Source of the DNA: Nocardia miyunensis NBRC 108239
GTDB lineage: Bacteria > Actinomycetota > Actinomycetes > Mycobacteriales > Mycobacteriaceae
NCBI RefSeq assembly: GCF_001613065.1
Contig: NZ_BDBQ01000028.1
Coordinates: 1-64,000 of the forward strand
Direction of reading: 5' to 3'
Length of the DNA stretch: 64,000 bases
The notes beneath the pieces were generated by a model. The model did no database searches and had not been told where the DNA came from. It worked only from the letters and a program-made list of their open reading frames with translations. Made by a program: the position numbers and the translations under genes. Shown here one piece after another: positions 36,839 through 45,422 of the stretch (its first letter is position 1; every line of letters begins with the position of its first letter).

Positions 36839-37708
36839 ATGGCGATAAAGGCTGTGTCAGACCCCGCCCTGTTCTCCACCGAGTCGGCACCCGCCGCGGT
36901 TTCGTCCGCGCCGGTGCGCGGTGCGGCCGCGGGGGACGGCCGCCCACAATACTCGCTGGTGGTGTCCTCCGACGCCGAGCACCGCATCGCCGCACAGCGG
37001 TTGCGCTATCAGGTCTTCGCCGGGGAGCCCGGATTTCGCATTCCCGAGCGGGCCGACGGCCTGGACGCGGACTCGTTCGACGAGCAGTGCGACCACCTGC
37101 TCGTGCGCGACGAGCTGACCGACCAGTTCGTCGGCTGCTACCGGATGCTGCCGCCGGACAAGGTCGCCGCGGCCGGCGGCTACTACACCGCCACCGAATT
37201 CGACCTCAGCGCAATGGATCCCGAAGGTCAGCGCATCGTGGAGATGGGCCGGGCGTGCGTGGTGCCCGACCACCGCAACGGCTCGGTGGTGACGCTCATG
37301 TGGGCGGGCATCCTGCACTACATCCAGCTCACCGGATACGACTGGGTGATGGGCTGCGCGTCGGTGCCCATGCAGGACGCGCCCGGCGATCCGGTCGGGG
37401 TCAATGTGCGCGGCGTGCGAGACATGGTGCTGGCCAAGCACGGTGGAGACCCGGCACGCTGGGCGCGCCCGCTGAACCCGGTCGTCGTCGACGGCCGCAC
37501 CCTGGACGAGCTGGAACCGCCCGCGCGGCCGAAACTTCCGCCGCTGCTGCGCGGATATCTGCGCCTGGGCGCGGACATCTGCGGCCAGCCCGCGCACGAC
37601 CCCGATTTCGCCGTCGCGGACTTCGTCGTCCTGCTCGGCCTGGACACCATCAACCGCCGGTACCTGGAGCGGTTACAGTCGGCGGCCTCGCTCATGGATG
37701 GACGGTGA
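36839..37708 (+). CDS. GNAT-fold N-acyltransferase (OlsB-like)
   Basis: A 289-aa protein of the OlsB/autoinducer-synthase-like GNAT group. Recognisable parts are RIAAQRLRYQVFAGEPGF, FVGCYRMLPPDKVA, GGYYTATEFDLSAM and VEMGRACV. OlsB proteins attach a 3-hydroxyacyl chain to ornithine, the first step of ornithine lipid synthesis. The next gene is a PlsC/OlsA-like O-acyltransferase, the second step. Position equals Rv3027c (recalled). ATG 36839 is chosen; an earlier ATG 36740 would add an unrelated Arg/Gly segment. Ornithine lipid synthesis is an inference. Confidence 0.82.
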   Translation: MAIKAVSDPALFSTESAPAAVSSAPVRGAAAGDGRPQYSLVVSSDAEHRIAAQRLRYQVFAGEPGFRIPERADGLDADSFDEQCDHLLVRDELTDQFVGCYRMLPPDKVAAAGGYYTATEFDLSAMDPEGQRIVEMGRACVVPDHRNGSVVTLMWAGILHYIQLTGYDWVMGCASVPMQDAPGDPVGVNVRGVRDMVLAKHGGDPARWARPLNPVVVDGRTLDELEPPARPKLPPLLRGYLRLGADICGQPAHDPDFAVADFVVLLGLDTINRRYLERLQSAASLMDGR

Positions 37709-37714
37709 ATTCCG

Positions 37715-38779
37715 ATGCCCGCGTTCGTATCTCCGGGATCAGCAGCGTTATCGTGCCCGCCCGCCGCGGCCGTGCACTCCTGGATGCCGTCGAGCCCGTG
37801 TGACCCCAGTTGCGTCGAGACGGTCGCCGCGGCCGGGTCGCTGCGGGTCGCCGGTCGGGTGATGGGCGTATTCGGCCTGTTGCTCTCCTTCCCGATGGTC
37901 AACCTGGCCACCCCGCGCAGCCGCCGCGGCGCACTGCAGCGCCGGTACGCCAAGGCCGCATTGCGTTGCTGCGGAATCGGATTGCGGATCGTCGACCAGC
38001 GTGCTGCGAGTTCAGGCTCGAGCGAGCCGTTCGATTCCGGGGCAGACCATCCCGCCGTCGCCGACGCTATCGACGTGAACGCCGACAACAAGGTTCGAGA
38101 CTCAGGGGGCCGCGAACACTGCCGGAGCGAGGCGGAGGCCGAAGACACAGCACTGCTGACCGTGGCGGGGCATGTCGGCTGGACCGATGTGCTGGCGCTG
38201 GCGGCGGTGCAGCCGATGGGGTTCGTGGCGCGGGCGGATCTGATCGAGTGGCCGCTGCTGGGCGGTCTCGCACGGCTGATGCGGGTGATCCCGATCGAGC
38301 GGGAGCGGTTGCGCGCACTGCCGGAGGTGATCGGAGCCGTCGCCGAGCGGTTGTCCGCGGGCGAGCGCGTCGGGATGTTCCCCGAGGGCACCACCTGGTG
38401 CGGCCGCGCCCACGGCCGCATGCGCCCGGCCCTGTTCCAGGCCGCGGTGGACACCGGCACCGCCGTTCAGCCGATCCGCGTGCGGTATCTCGATCGCACC
38501 GGCGAGCTGTCCACCGTGCCCGGTTTCGTCGGCGTGGACACCTTCCTGGACTCGGTCGGCCGCGTCCTGCACTCCCGCGGCGTCGTCGCCGAACTCACCC
38601 TGCTGCCCGCCGAATCCCCCGGCGACGACCGCCACGACCTGGCCCACCGCTGCGAACGCGCCATCCGCGGCGACGAAAAACCCCCGGCCATCGACGCCCG
38701 CGCCACCGCCCTGGGCACCGGCCCGACCCGAAAGATCGTCTCGGACAGCGATATCCACCACCCGGCCGCCGTCTCCTGA
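37715..38779 (+). CDS. PlsC-family 1-acyl-glycerol-phosphate/lyso-lipid acyltransferase
   Basis: A 354-aa acyltransferase. The catalytic HX4D motif is HVGWTDV, with FPEGTTWCG as motif III and IPIERER between. A hydrophobic segment VMGVFGLLLSFPMV anchors the protein. Between the GIGLRIVDQ strand and the HX4D box there is a hydrophilic insert of about 50 residues not usual in the family. ATG 37715 follows the previous gene by 7 bp; GTG 37772 is an alternative start nearer the usual N-terminus. It fits Rv3026c (recalled). Partner of the OlsB-like gene. Confidence 0.88.
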   Translation: MPAFVSPGSAALSCPPAAAVHSWMPSSPCDPSCVETVAAAGSLRVAGRVMGVFGLLLSFPMVNLATPRSRRGALQRRYAKAALRCCGIGLRIVDQRAASSGSSEPFDSGADHPAVADAIDVNADNKVRDSGGREHCRSEAEAEDTALLTVAGHVGWTDVLALAAVQPMGFVARADLIEWPLLGGLARLMRVIPIERERLRALPEVIGAVAERLSAGERVGMFPEGTTWCGRAHGRMRPALFQAAVDTGTAVQPIRVRYLDRTGELSTVPGFVGVDTFLDSVGRVLHSRGVVAELTLLPAESPGDDRHDLAHRCERAIRGDEKPPAIDARATALGTGPTRKIVSDSDIHHPAAVS

Positions 38780-39046
38780 GAGATCGGGAGAGAGCCTTCG
38801 GTGATCCGTGTGACAGATCATGATGCTCATGCGGTTCGCGGTTGTCGGGCTTGGTCGCCCGGAGCCGCGCCGCCGGGTCGGTGCGGAGCGGTGGGTGAAC
38901 GCCTGCCACGTGCTCGTGCACGCGACGCCGACGGGATATCCGCACGGCCCCTTCGGCAATTACGTGGCGTGCGGCTGGCTCGGTCCCGGGGGGCTGCGTT
39001 CCGCGGGCAGACCGTCACCACGGATCTGTCGGGCGTATAGCCGGGA
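38780..39046. other. Intergenic region, nothing clear
   Basis: A 267-bp gap between the PlsC gene and the convergent monooxygenase. Short open frames occur on both strands without ribosome sites or family features. No hairpin was recognised. Confidence 0.3.
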
Positions 39047-40282
39047 TCATGCCCGACAACCGACCGATTCAGGGCTCTTTCGCGGAGTGGTGTCCGTACG
39101 TGCCGTGGTCAGCGGTTCAGTGTTGCGGGGCGCCATGATTCGCTCCATGCCTGCCAGAGATTCCAGGACCGGGAGCCGGGTGAGGGTGTTTCGAATCTTG
39201 ATGCTCGCCCGCGTTCTGGGGATCAGCAGGCGCAGGTTCGGGCCGATCTGCTGTCTGCGGCCCACCGACGGCCGCTGCGCGCGCTCGTACCGCGCGAACG
39301 CCTGCTCGTGATCGCCGTCGGCGGCGGCGAGTTCGTCGGCGAGCCGGTAGGCGGCGGTCAGTGCGAGTTCGGCGCCGCCGCCGGATACCGGTGAGGCGCA
39401 GTGGGCGGCGTCGCCGACCAGTACCACTCGGCCGTTCGCCCAGGTCGGCATGCGGACCTGGGTGAGCGCGTCGAAGTACATGTCGTCGTCGGCGAGCACG
39501 GATTCGAGCAGCCGCGCGACCTGCCACGCCGGGTCGCGCCCGAACTGCTCGGTGAGCGCGCGTCGCGCGGCCGCCGGGTCGCGTGGATCGAATTCCCTTC
39601 TCGGACTGCGGAATGCGAGGTACGCCTTGGCCTGCGGGTGGGCGCCTGATCGGTAGATCCCGGCCATCGAGCCCGGAGTGTTGTACACGGTGACCCAGCG
39701 GTCCGGGCCGAGCGCGGGATCGGCGTCGCCGAAGGCGAAGTAGTGTTCCAGGTGGTGCACGAAGCGCTCCTCCGGGCCGAACGCCATGCGCCGTACCGTC
39801 GAATGCAGCCCATCTGCGCCGACCACCAGGTCGAAGCGCCGCCGCCCGCCGCGCTCGAATTCGACGGTGACCCCGTCGGCGTCCTGCTCCAGAGTCGAGA
39901 TCGACTCGCCGAAAAGGTATTCCACTGTGTCGCCGTTGCTGTCGTGCAGCAGCCGGACCAGGTCGCCGCGCATGATCTCGACCTCGTCGCTGCCGTTGCG
40001 CTCCTTGATCTTCTGGATGTTCACCTCCCCGAGGCCGCGGCCGTCGGCGTCGACGAATCGCATGCCGAGCACATCGGCGGCGGCCGACCGCACCTGTGGC
40101 ATCAGCCCCATCCGCTCGACGACCTCGATGGCCCGCTCCCGCACGTCGACACCCTGCCCGCCGAGCCGCAGGCTCGCCGCGCGCTCGACGATCGTGGGCT
40201 GGAAACCTTGTCGCGCAAGCCAATACGCGAGCGTCTGGCCGGCGATACCGGCGCCGGAGATGAGTATCCGTGAATTTCTCAT
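39047..40282 (-). CDS. FAD-dependent aromatic-ring-type monooxygenase
   Basis: A 411-aa class A flavoprotein monooxygenase. The FAD loop is ILISGAGIAGQTLAYWLA, the second motif is DLVVGADGLHSTVR, and the ribityl-binding motif is VVLVGDAAHCASPVSGGG. Such enzymes hydroxylate aromatic or polyketide-like compounds, or inactivate drugs such as tetracycline or rifampicin. The substrate here is unknown. Start ATG 40282. The gene is divergent from a TetR regulator, with two palindromes between them, so expression is probably induced by a ligand of that regulator. Confidence 0.9.
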   Translation of the reverse strand: MRNSRILISGAGIAGQTLAYWLARQGFQPTIVERAASLRLGGQGVDVRERAIEVVERMGLMPQVRSAAADVLGMRFVDADGRGLGEVNIQKIKERNGSDEVEIMRGDLVRLLHDSNGDTVEYLFGESISTLEQDADGVTVEFERGGRRRFDLVVGADGLHSTVRRMAFGPEERFVHHLEHYFAFGDADPALGPDRWVTVYNTPGSMAGIYRSGAHPQAKAYLAFRSPRREFDPRDPAAARRALTEQFGRDPAWQVARLLESVLADDDMYFDALTQVRMPTWANGRVVLVGDAAHCASPVSGGGAELALTAAYRLADELAAADGDHEQAFARYERAQRPSVGRRQQIGPNLRLLIPRTRASIKIRNTLTRLPVLESLAGMERIMAPRNTEPLTTARTDTTPRKSPESVGCRA

Positions 40283-40306
40283 AACCACATCCCGTCTCAA
40301 AAATAT

Positions 40307-40352
40307 TGACCTATGGTCAGTCGCCTCACGATAGGTCGCTGACCGATGGTCA
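40307..40352. promoter_or_regulatory. Two TetR-type palindromes, TGACCNATGGTCA
   Basis: TGACCTATGGTCA (40307-40319) and TGACCGATGGTCA (40340-40352) are 13-bp palindromes whose centres are 33 bp apart. They lie between the monooxygenase (minus) and TetR (plus) starts. The second covers ATG 40346, which supports GTG 40376 as the regulator start. Confidence 0.8.
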
Positions 40353-40375
40353 GTCAAGGCGTAGGATCGGACCTC

Positions 40376-41107
40376 GTGACCGACGATTCCCGCGCGCGCA
40401 TCCTGGCGGTGGCGCTCGAGTTGTTCGCCGAGCGCGGCCATCACGCCGTCGCCGTCCGGGAGATCGCCGACCGTGTCGGTTTGACGAAAACTGCTGTGCT
40501 CTATCACTTTCCGAGCAAGAGTGATATCGTCGCCGCGCTGGTCGAGCCGCTGCTGGCCGAGAGCGAGGCGGTGGTGGCGTCCGCGTCCGGCCTCGATGAT
40601 CCGCAGGACCGGGCCTGGGCCGTGGTGACGGGTCTGCTGGACGTGTGGCTGTCCCACCGCACGTTGTTGCGGATCCAGATGCAGGATCAGTCACTGGCCG
40701 CCGACGAGCGGACCTTCGTGCGCCTGCGGGATTTCGCGTTGTCGGTGCAGGAGTCGGTCGCCGGACCGGAGGCCGACGTCACCGCCCGGGTCCGGGCGGC
40801 GCAGGTCTACGCGATGCTCAGCGATCCGGTGGTCATCTTCGCCGATCAGCCCGCCGATCAGCTGCGCGCGGCGATCCTGGACGGCGTCGCCCGCCTGCTC
40901 GGCCGGTCCGGACCGGCGCCGGCGGCGACGCGCGCGGCGGTCGCGCCCGCCCCGGCGCGACCCGCGCGGCGGGGCCGCCCTGGCGTAATGTCCGCCGAGA
41001 TGATCGAATCCGCACGTCGAATGCGCGACGCCGGTGCGGGTTCGGTCGACGAGATCGCGGCCCGGCTCGGGGTCTCCCGGGCCACGCTCTATCGGCACCT
41101 GGCCTAG
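40376..41107 (+). CDS. TetR-type regulator with a second, C-terminal HTH
   Basis: A 243-aa regulator. The N-terminal TetR HTH is ILAVALELFAERGHHAVAV plus LTKTAVLYHFPSKSDIV. The central helices form the ligand/dimer domain. After an Ala/Pro/Arg linker with ARRGRPG, residues 205-243 form a second HTH resembling Hin/resolvase-type HTH_7: RRMRDAGAGSVDEIAARLGV then SRATLYRHLA. TetR proteins normally have one DNA-binding domain, so this is an unusual fusion. GTG 40376 is preferred over ATG 40346. It probably represses itself and the monooxygenase. Confidence 0.85.
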   Translation: MTDDSRARILAVALELFAERGHHAVAVREIADRVGLTKTAVLYHFPSKSDIVAALVEPLLAESEAVVASASGLDDPQDRAWAVVTGLLDVWLSHRTLLRIQMQDQSLAADERTFVRLRDFALSVQESVAGPEADVTARVRAAQVYAMLSDPVVIFADQPADQLRAAILDGVARLLGRSGPAPAATRAAVAPAPARPARRGRPGVMSAEMIESARRMRDAGAGSVDEIAARLGVSRATLYRHLA

Positions 41108-41152
41108 TCTCGATACTGCACTATTTATGAGACAGAAAGGTGGACAGATCCT

Positions 41153-41551
41153 ATGGCTCCGACCTTCGACGACGTCTATCGCGAGAAGTATCTGCTGCTG
41201 ACCACCTTCACCAAGGACGGCAAGCCCAAGCCGACTCCGGTCTGGGGTGTGCCCGAGGGTGACAAGCTGCTGATCATCACCGACGACGGATCCTGGAAGA
41301 CCAAGCGGATCAAGAACACTCCGCGAGTCACCATCCAGAAGTGCGGAGTGCTGGGCAAGGTGAAAGGGGAGCCGGTCGAGGCGGTGGCGCGCATGCTGCC
41401 CAAGTCCGAGACGCGGCGAGTGTTCGACAAGATCATCAAGCGGTACTGGAACCATGCCTTCTACTTCGTCCCGCAGGCGATCCTGCGGGGCGGCATCGAC
41501 AAGGTGCACGCCGCCATCGAAGTTCAGGCGGTTCGATCTCCCGAGGCCTAG
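41153..41551 (+). CDS. PPOX-class F420-dependent oxidoreductase
   Basis: A 132-aa split-barrel protein with YLLLTTFTKDGKPKPTPVWG and SWKTKRIKNTPRVTIQKCG. The family binds F420 or FMN and reduces small unsaturated compounds. ATG 41153 is preceded by AGAAAGGTGG. It ends 12 bp before the convergent AraC gene and lies 46 bp after the TetR gene, so it may be co-transcribed with it. The substrate is unknown. Confidence 0.88.
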   Translation: MAPTFDDVYREKYLLLTTFTKDGKPKPTPVWGVPEGDKLLIITDDGSWKTKRIKNTPRVTIQKCGVLGKVKGEPVEAVARMLPKSETRRVFDKIIKRYWNHAFYFVPQAILRGGIDKVHAAIEVQAVRSPEA

Positions 41552-41562
41552 GACCGCCACCG

Positions 41563-42501
41563 CTACGGACGTGACGTTGCGGTATCGACGTCGGTTTTTC
41601 GACTGTTGGTCCTCGAGTCCCGCCGCCAGGCGCCGGCCGAGCGACCCTCCCGCCTGGCGAAGGTGCGGTTCAGGGCCTGACCCGTGCGGTACCCGACCTG
41701 ACCGGCGATCTCCTGCAAGCTCATCTCGGTATCGCGCAGGAGTGTTTTGGCGCGGAACAGCCGCCAGGTCGTGAGGTAGCCGAGCGGTGTGTCGCCTGTT
41801 CTGTTCCGGAACGACGCGGCGAACGCCGAGCGGGACATCCCCGCGACGCGGGCGAGTTCATCGATCGTCCACGGGTGGGCCAGGTCGCCGTGCATGGCGT
41901 CGATCGCCGGGGCCAGCAGCGGATCCCGCAGCGCCGCCAGCCATCCGACCGACCCGGCCGGGCCGATGGAACAGGCACGCAGGGCCTGGACGAACAGGAC
42001 GTCGGACAGTCGCGCGTTGATGAAGCCGGAACCCGGGGCGCCCTCGGCGGTCTCCTGCGCGATGAGGTCGAACGTGGCGCGCAACTGGCGGCCCACCCGC
42101 TCGTTCACGTCGATCCGGAACAGCGGAGGCAGCATTGCGAACAGCGCGTCGCCGGCCACCGCGTCGAAGGTGAAGCGGCTGGAGAGGATCTCGGTCGAAT
42201 CGCCGGAGTCGGCGCATCCGGTCGGACTCTCGAAGTCGTCGCAGTCGACGAGTGCGCGACCGGGACGGTCCTGGAGTTCGAAGGTCACTCCGGCACGCAC
42301 GAGAAAGCAGTCGTTCGTCCGGAGATGCAGCGGTTCGGCCAAGCCGGTGCCGGTGAGCCAGCACGACCCTCGTGCGACGAGCAGGAGGCGGGCGACGTGA
42401 CGCGACGGGAAGGCGATCCCCCATGGTGCGCGGGGGACCATCCTCTTGAACCGCGATTCTTCGATGTTCATCGTCAGCAGCAGGTCATCGACAGCATGCA
42501 C
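41563..42501 (-). CDS. AraC-family regulator with cupin sensor domain
   Basis: A 312-aa regulator. The N-terminal cupin_6 domain (about 5-190) includes RLLLVARGSCWLTG. The C-terminal AraC double HTH has WTIDELARVAGMSRSAFAASF and LQEIAGQVGYRTGQALNRTF. Start GTG 42501 has AGGAG in front. The frame is open to 42735 but would overlap the divergent flavin oxidoreductase. Only 82 bp separate it from that gene, which it probably regulates. Confidence 0.88.
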   Translation of the reverse strand: MHAVDDLLLTMNIEESRFKRMVPRAPWGIAFPSRHVARLLLVARGSCWLTGTGLAEPLHLRTNDCFLVRAGVTFELQDRPGRALVDCDDFESPTGCADSGDSTEILSSRFTFDAVAGDALFAMLPPLFRIDVNERVGRQLRATFDLIAQETAEGAPGSGFINARLSDVLFVQALRACSIGPAGSVGWLAALRDPLLAPAIDAMHGDLAHPWTIDELARVAGMSRSAFAASFRNRTGDTPLGYLTTWRLFRAKTLLRDTEMSLQEIAGQVGYRTGQALNRTFARREGRSAGAWRRDSRTNSRKTDVDTATSRP

Positions 42502-42583
42502 GACGGTTCTCCTGGACGATCGGGTACGAATCTCGAACTCCACGCTACTGCGCGTCCAGGTCGCCGCCGTGAGAATCGAAGCC

Positions 42584-43690
42584 ATGACGCTTCGATCGGT
42601 AAGACCTCGTCGGTACTCGGCAGACGAACGCACGACGCCCTGGACGAGCGTGCGGTTGCGGGACCTGACCCTCGCCAACCGCGTGTGGCTCTCGCCGATG
42701 TGCCAGTACTCCGCCGACGAGCACGGCGCTCCCACCGACTGGCACCTGGCCCACTACGGGGCCAGAGCTGCCGGGGGCGTCGGGATGGTGATGGTCGAGT
42801 GCACCGCTGTCGCGCCGGACATGCGTACCACCGTCGGCGACCTGGGCCTGTGGAGTGAGCGACAGGTCGAGGCGCACCGCCGGCTGGCCGATGTCATCCG
42901 CTCGGTCGGTTCGGTGCCGGCGGTCCAGCTGGGTATAGCGGGACGGAAGAGCTCACACGGAGTCCCGTGGGACAACACGGGAACACGCCACCCCGTCTCG
43001 CCCGCCGACGGCGGGTGGCAGCCGATAGCGCCGTCACCGCTGCCCTTTTCGGGCCTCGCGAAGCCCCGCACGATGACCGCGGAAGACATCGACCGAGTCC
43101 TCGGAGACGTCGAACGCTCCGCCCGAAACGCCCACCGCGCCGGCTACGAGATCCTCGGGTTGCAAGGGGCGAACGGCTACCTGTTCCATCAGTTCTTCTC
43201 GCCGCTGGCCAACGAGCGCACCGACGCGTGGGGAGGCGACCTCGAGGGGCGGCTGCGGTTTCCGCTCGCCGTGGTCGCCGCCATGCGAGCCGGGTGGCCG
43301 GAGAACAAGCCCCTCGTGATCCGGACGCCGGTCACCGATCTGCTCGACGCGGGCGCGACGGTGGACGACGCCGAGGAACTCGTCGCCGGCATGGCCGAGC
43401 GCGGCGTGGACCTGGTCGACATCAACTCCGGCGCCCTCGTCCCCGAAGCGCCTCGCCCGTCACAGCCGCTGGAGAACACTCGATTCGCAGCACGGCTCCG
43501 GAGGCTCGGCGTGCTCACCGCGACCTCCGGCTCGGTCACCGACGCACGTCAACTCCATGAGGCCATTCCGGACTCGGTGGACGCACTGTTCATCGGCCGG
43601 GCCATGCTCCGCGACCCTTACTGGGCACTGCGCGCTCGCGGTGGTCGGCCCACCGACACCTGGCCCAAGCAGTACCACCGGGCATTCTGA
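42584..43690 (+). CDS. Old Yellow Enzyme-family NADH:flavin oxidoreductase
   Basis: A 368-aa FMN-binding TIM barrel of the YqjM-like (thermophilic-type) class. Markers are LSPMCQYSADEHGAPTDWHL, GGVGMVMVECTAV and NGYLFHQFFSPLANERTDAWG. These enzymes reduce activated C=C bonds and nitro compounds. ATG 42584 is chosen; longer starts would overlap the AraC gene. It is divergent from an AraC-type regulator and is likely induced by its ligand. Confidence 0.93.
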   Translation: MTLRSVRPRRYSADERTTPWTSVRLRDLTLANRVWLSPMCQYSADEHGAPTDWHLAHYGARAAGGVGMVMVECTAVAPDMRTTVGDLGLWSERQVEAHRRLADVIRSVGSVPAVQLGIAGRKSSHGVPWDNTGTRHPVSPADGGWQPIAPSPLPFSGLAKPRTMTAEDIDRVLGDVERSARNAHRAGYEILGLQGANGYLFHQFFSPLANERTDAWGGDLEGRLRFPLAVVAAMRAGWPENKPLVIRTPVTDLLDAGATVDDAEELVAGMAERGVDLVDINSGALVPEAPRPSQPLENTRFAARLRRLGVLTATSGSVTDARQLHEAIPDSVDALFIGRAMLRDPYWALRARGGRPTDTWPKQYHRAF

Positions 43691-43846
43691 ACGGGTTGGC
43701 GAGGAATCCGATACGTGCCGCGAGGGACGGGACGGCTCGCGGGCTCTCATCGACTCGGTGAGTGCCCGGATGGCTCGTGGACGATCAGCATCATGACCCG
43801 TTGCCGACTCGCCGATTACCGATCCGGCCGGACACTCGGTGCTCGC

Positions 43847-44266
43847 TCAACCGGCGATGTACGACAATCGCACCTGCCGGACGGGGTTGTCGATGTTGAG
43901 GTCGACCATGGCGACCGATTGCCAAGTGCCCAGCGCCATTTCGCCGTGCAGGACCGGGATGCTCGCATAGGGGGCGATCAGTGCGGGCATGACGTGTGAG
44001 CGGCCGTGGCCACGGGAGCCGTGGGCGTGGCGCCAGCGGTCGTCGGCGGGGAGCAGGTCCCCGAGAGCGGCGAGGAGATCGTCGTCGCTGCCCGCGCCGA
44101 GTTCGATCAGGGCGATGCCTGCGGTGGCATGCGGGACGAAGACGTGCAGTAGGCCGTCGCCGCCCGCCGCCGCCTCGCGCAGGAACGCTGAACAGCGCGG
44201 TGTGAGGTCGTGGACGACTTCGCCGCGTCCGGTCTGCACTTCGATCACCATGCTCTGCATACCCAC
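43847..44266 (-). CDS. YjbQ/UPF0047 family protein
   Basis: A 139-aa protein of the secondary thiamine-phosphate-synthase (YjbQ) family, with HATAGIALIELG and the His-rich HAHGSRGHGRSHVMPAL that forms the trimer active site. YjbQ proteins show weak thiamin-phosphate synthase activity, and their main role is unsettled. GTG 44266 is preceded by AGGAGGA; ATG 44260 follows it. Confidence 0.9.
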   Translation of the reverse strand: MGMQSMVIEVQTGRGEVVHDLTPRCSAFLREAAAGGDGLLHVFVPHATAGIALIELGAGSDDDLLAALGDLLPADDRWRHAHGSRGHGRSHVMPALIAPYASIPVLHGEMALGTWQSVAMVDLNIDNPVRQVRLSYIAG

Positions 44267-44326
44267 ATCGTCCTCCTGCCTGTGCCGAGCCGGGCGTCGG
44301 CCGTCGCTGGTATGCGGCCCCGACTG

Positions 44327-45280
44327 CTACATGTCGTGCTCCCAGCTGCCGCGGGTGTCGACGTCCGCGGCATCCGCCAGCGCCTCCAGGTCCGCGATCT
44401 CCTCGTCGGCGAGCTCGATGCCGTGAGCTCGGACCAATCCGTCGATGTGATCCGCCTTCGTGACTCCGATGATCGGGGTGGTCCCCTTGGCGATGGCCCA
44501 GGCGGTGGCGACGTCGGCGGCGGACGCGCCTCGGTCCTCGCCGATCGCCCCCATCCTGTCCGTCAGCGCCTGCAGCTGGGGCAGGATGCCGTTGTACACG
44601 GTCGCCCGGCTGCTGCCCTCCGGCAACGGATGGGCCGGGCTGTACCTGCCGGTCAGCGCCCCTTGCTCGAGAACCATGTAGGAAAAGAACCGCACGTCGT
44701 GCTCGCGGCAGTGCTCGAGGATGCCCGCGCGCTCAGAGCTCCGGTACAGGAGGCTGTAGTGGTTCTGGACCGCCTCCACACGGAAGCCGGCCTCGCCGAG
44801 GATCCGATCGGCGAGAGCGATCTCCTTAATGTTGTGGTTCGAGACACCGACATGCTTGATCCTGCCGCTCCGCAGCAGCGGTATCAGAAGCGGCGTCCAC
44901 CGGGCCACGTCGGCAGGGTTGTGGATCCAGTACAGATCCACATAGTCCGTGCCCATTCGGTCGAGGCTCTGATCCAGCATGTCCGCGACCGGATCATCGC
45001 CGTCGCCCGCGACCTGCGGGGTGAACTTCGTCGACAGCTGGTACTCGCTGCGGGCGTAGCCCTTCAGCGCCCGAGCCAGGATCGCCTCCGACCGGCCCAT
45101 GCCGTACACCATCGCGGTGTCCCACAGGGTGAACCCGTTCGATTGCGCCTTCTCGACGACCTCTCGCAGACCGGACTCGGTCAGCCGGCTGCCGAAATAG
45201 CCGTCGCCCACCTCGCCGCTGTCTCCCCAGGCCCACGTGCCCAGCGCCACCGCTGGCGCTGTCAGCGTCTTGCTGGTCAT
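44327..45280 (-). CDS. Aldo/keto reductase
   Basis: A 317-aa (alpha/beta)8-barrel oxidoreductase. The catalytic tetrad is visible: Asp in LWDTAMVYGMG, Tyr in the same segment, Lys in LSTKFTPQ and His in LYWIHNPADV. The NADPH site includes GVTKADHIDGLV. It reduces carbonyl compounds; the substrate is unknown. Start ATG 45280 follows GGAGG. It is divergent from an HTH regulator with an MmyB-type sensor domain, which may control it. Confidence 0.93.
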   Translation of the reverse strand: MTSKTLTAPAVALGTWAWGDSGEVGDGYFGSRLTESGLREVVEKAQSNGFTLWDTAMVYGMGRSEAILARALKGYARSEYQLSTKFTPQVAGDGDDPVADMLDQSLDRMGTDYVDLYWIHNPADVARWTPLLIPLLRSGRIKHVGVSNHNIKEIALADRILGEAGFRVEAVQNHYSLLYRSSERAGILEHCREHDVRFFSYMVLEQGALTGRYSPAHPLPEGSSRATVYNGILPQLQALTDRMGAIGEDRGASAADVATAWAIAKGTTPIIGVTKADHIDGLVRAHGIELADEEIADLEALADAADVDTRGSWEHDM

Positions 45281-45376
45281 GTCGCCTACCTCCAGTCTCA
45301 TATCTCATCGGATCCTGTCGGAACGTTCGATCCCCAGGAGATCATGATTGCCGTCATCGGAGAAGGTCGTGTTCAT

Positions 45377-45397
45377 AGGGGGTATGACCTCAACCCC
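45377..45397. promoter_or_regulatory. GGGGGT/ACCCCC inverted repeat upstream of HTH gene
   Basis: GGGGGT (45377-45382) and ACCCCC (45392-45397) form an inverted repeat in the 142-151-bp gap between the aldo/keto reductase and the HTH regulator. It may be an operator of the regulator. Support is by position only. Confidence 0.35.
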
Positions 45398-45422
45398 CCT
45401 CGCGCCGTGACCAGCGGCTACC

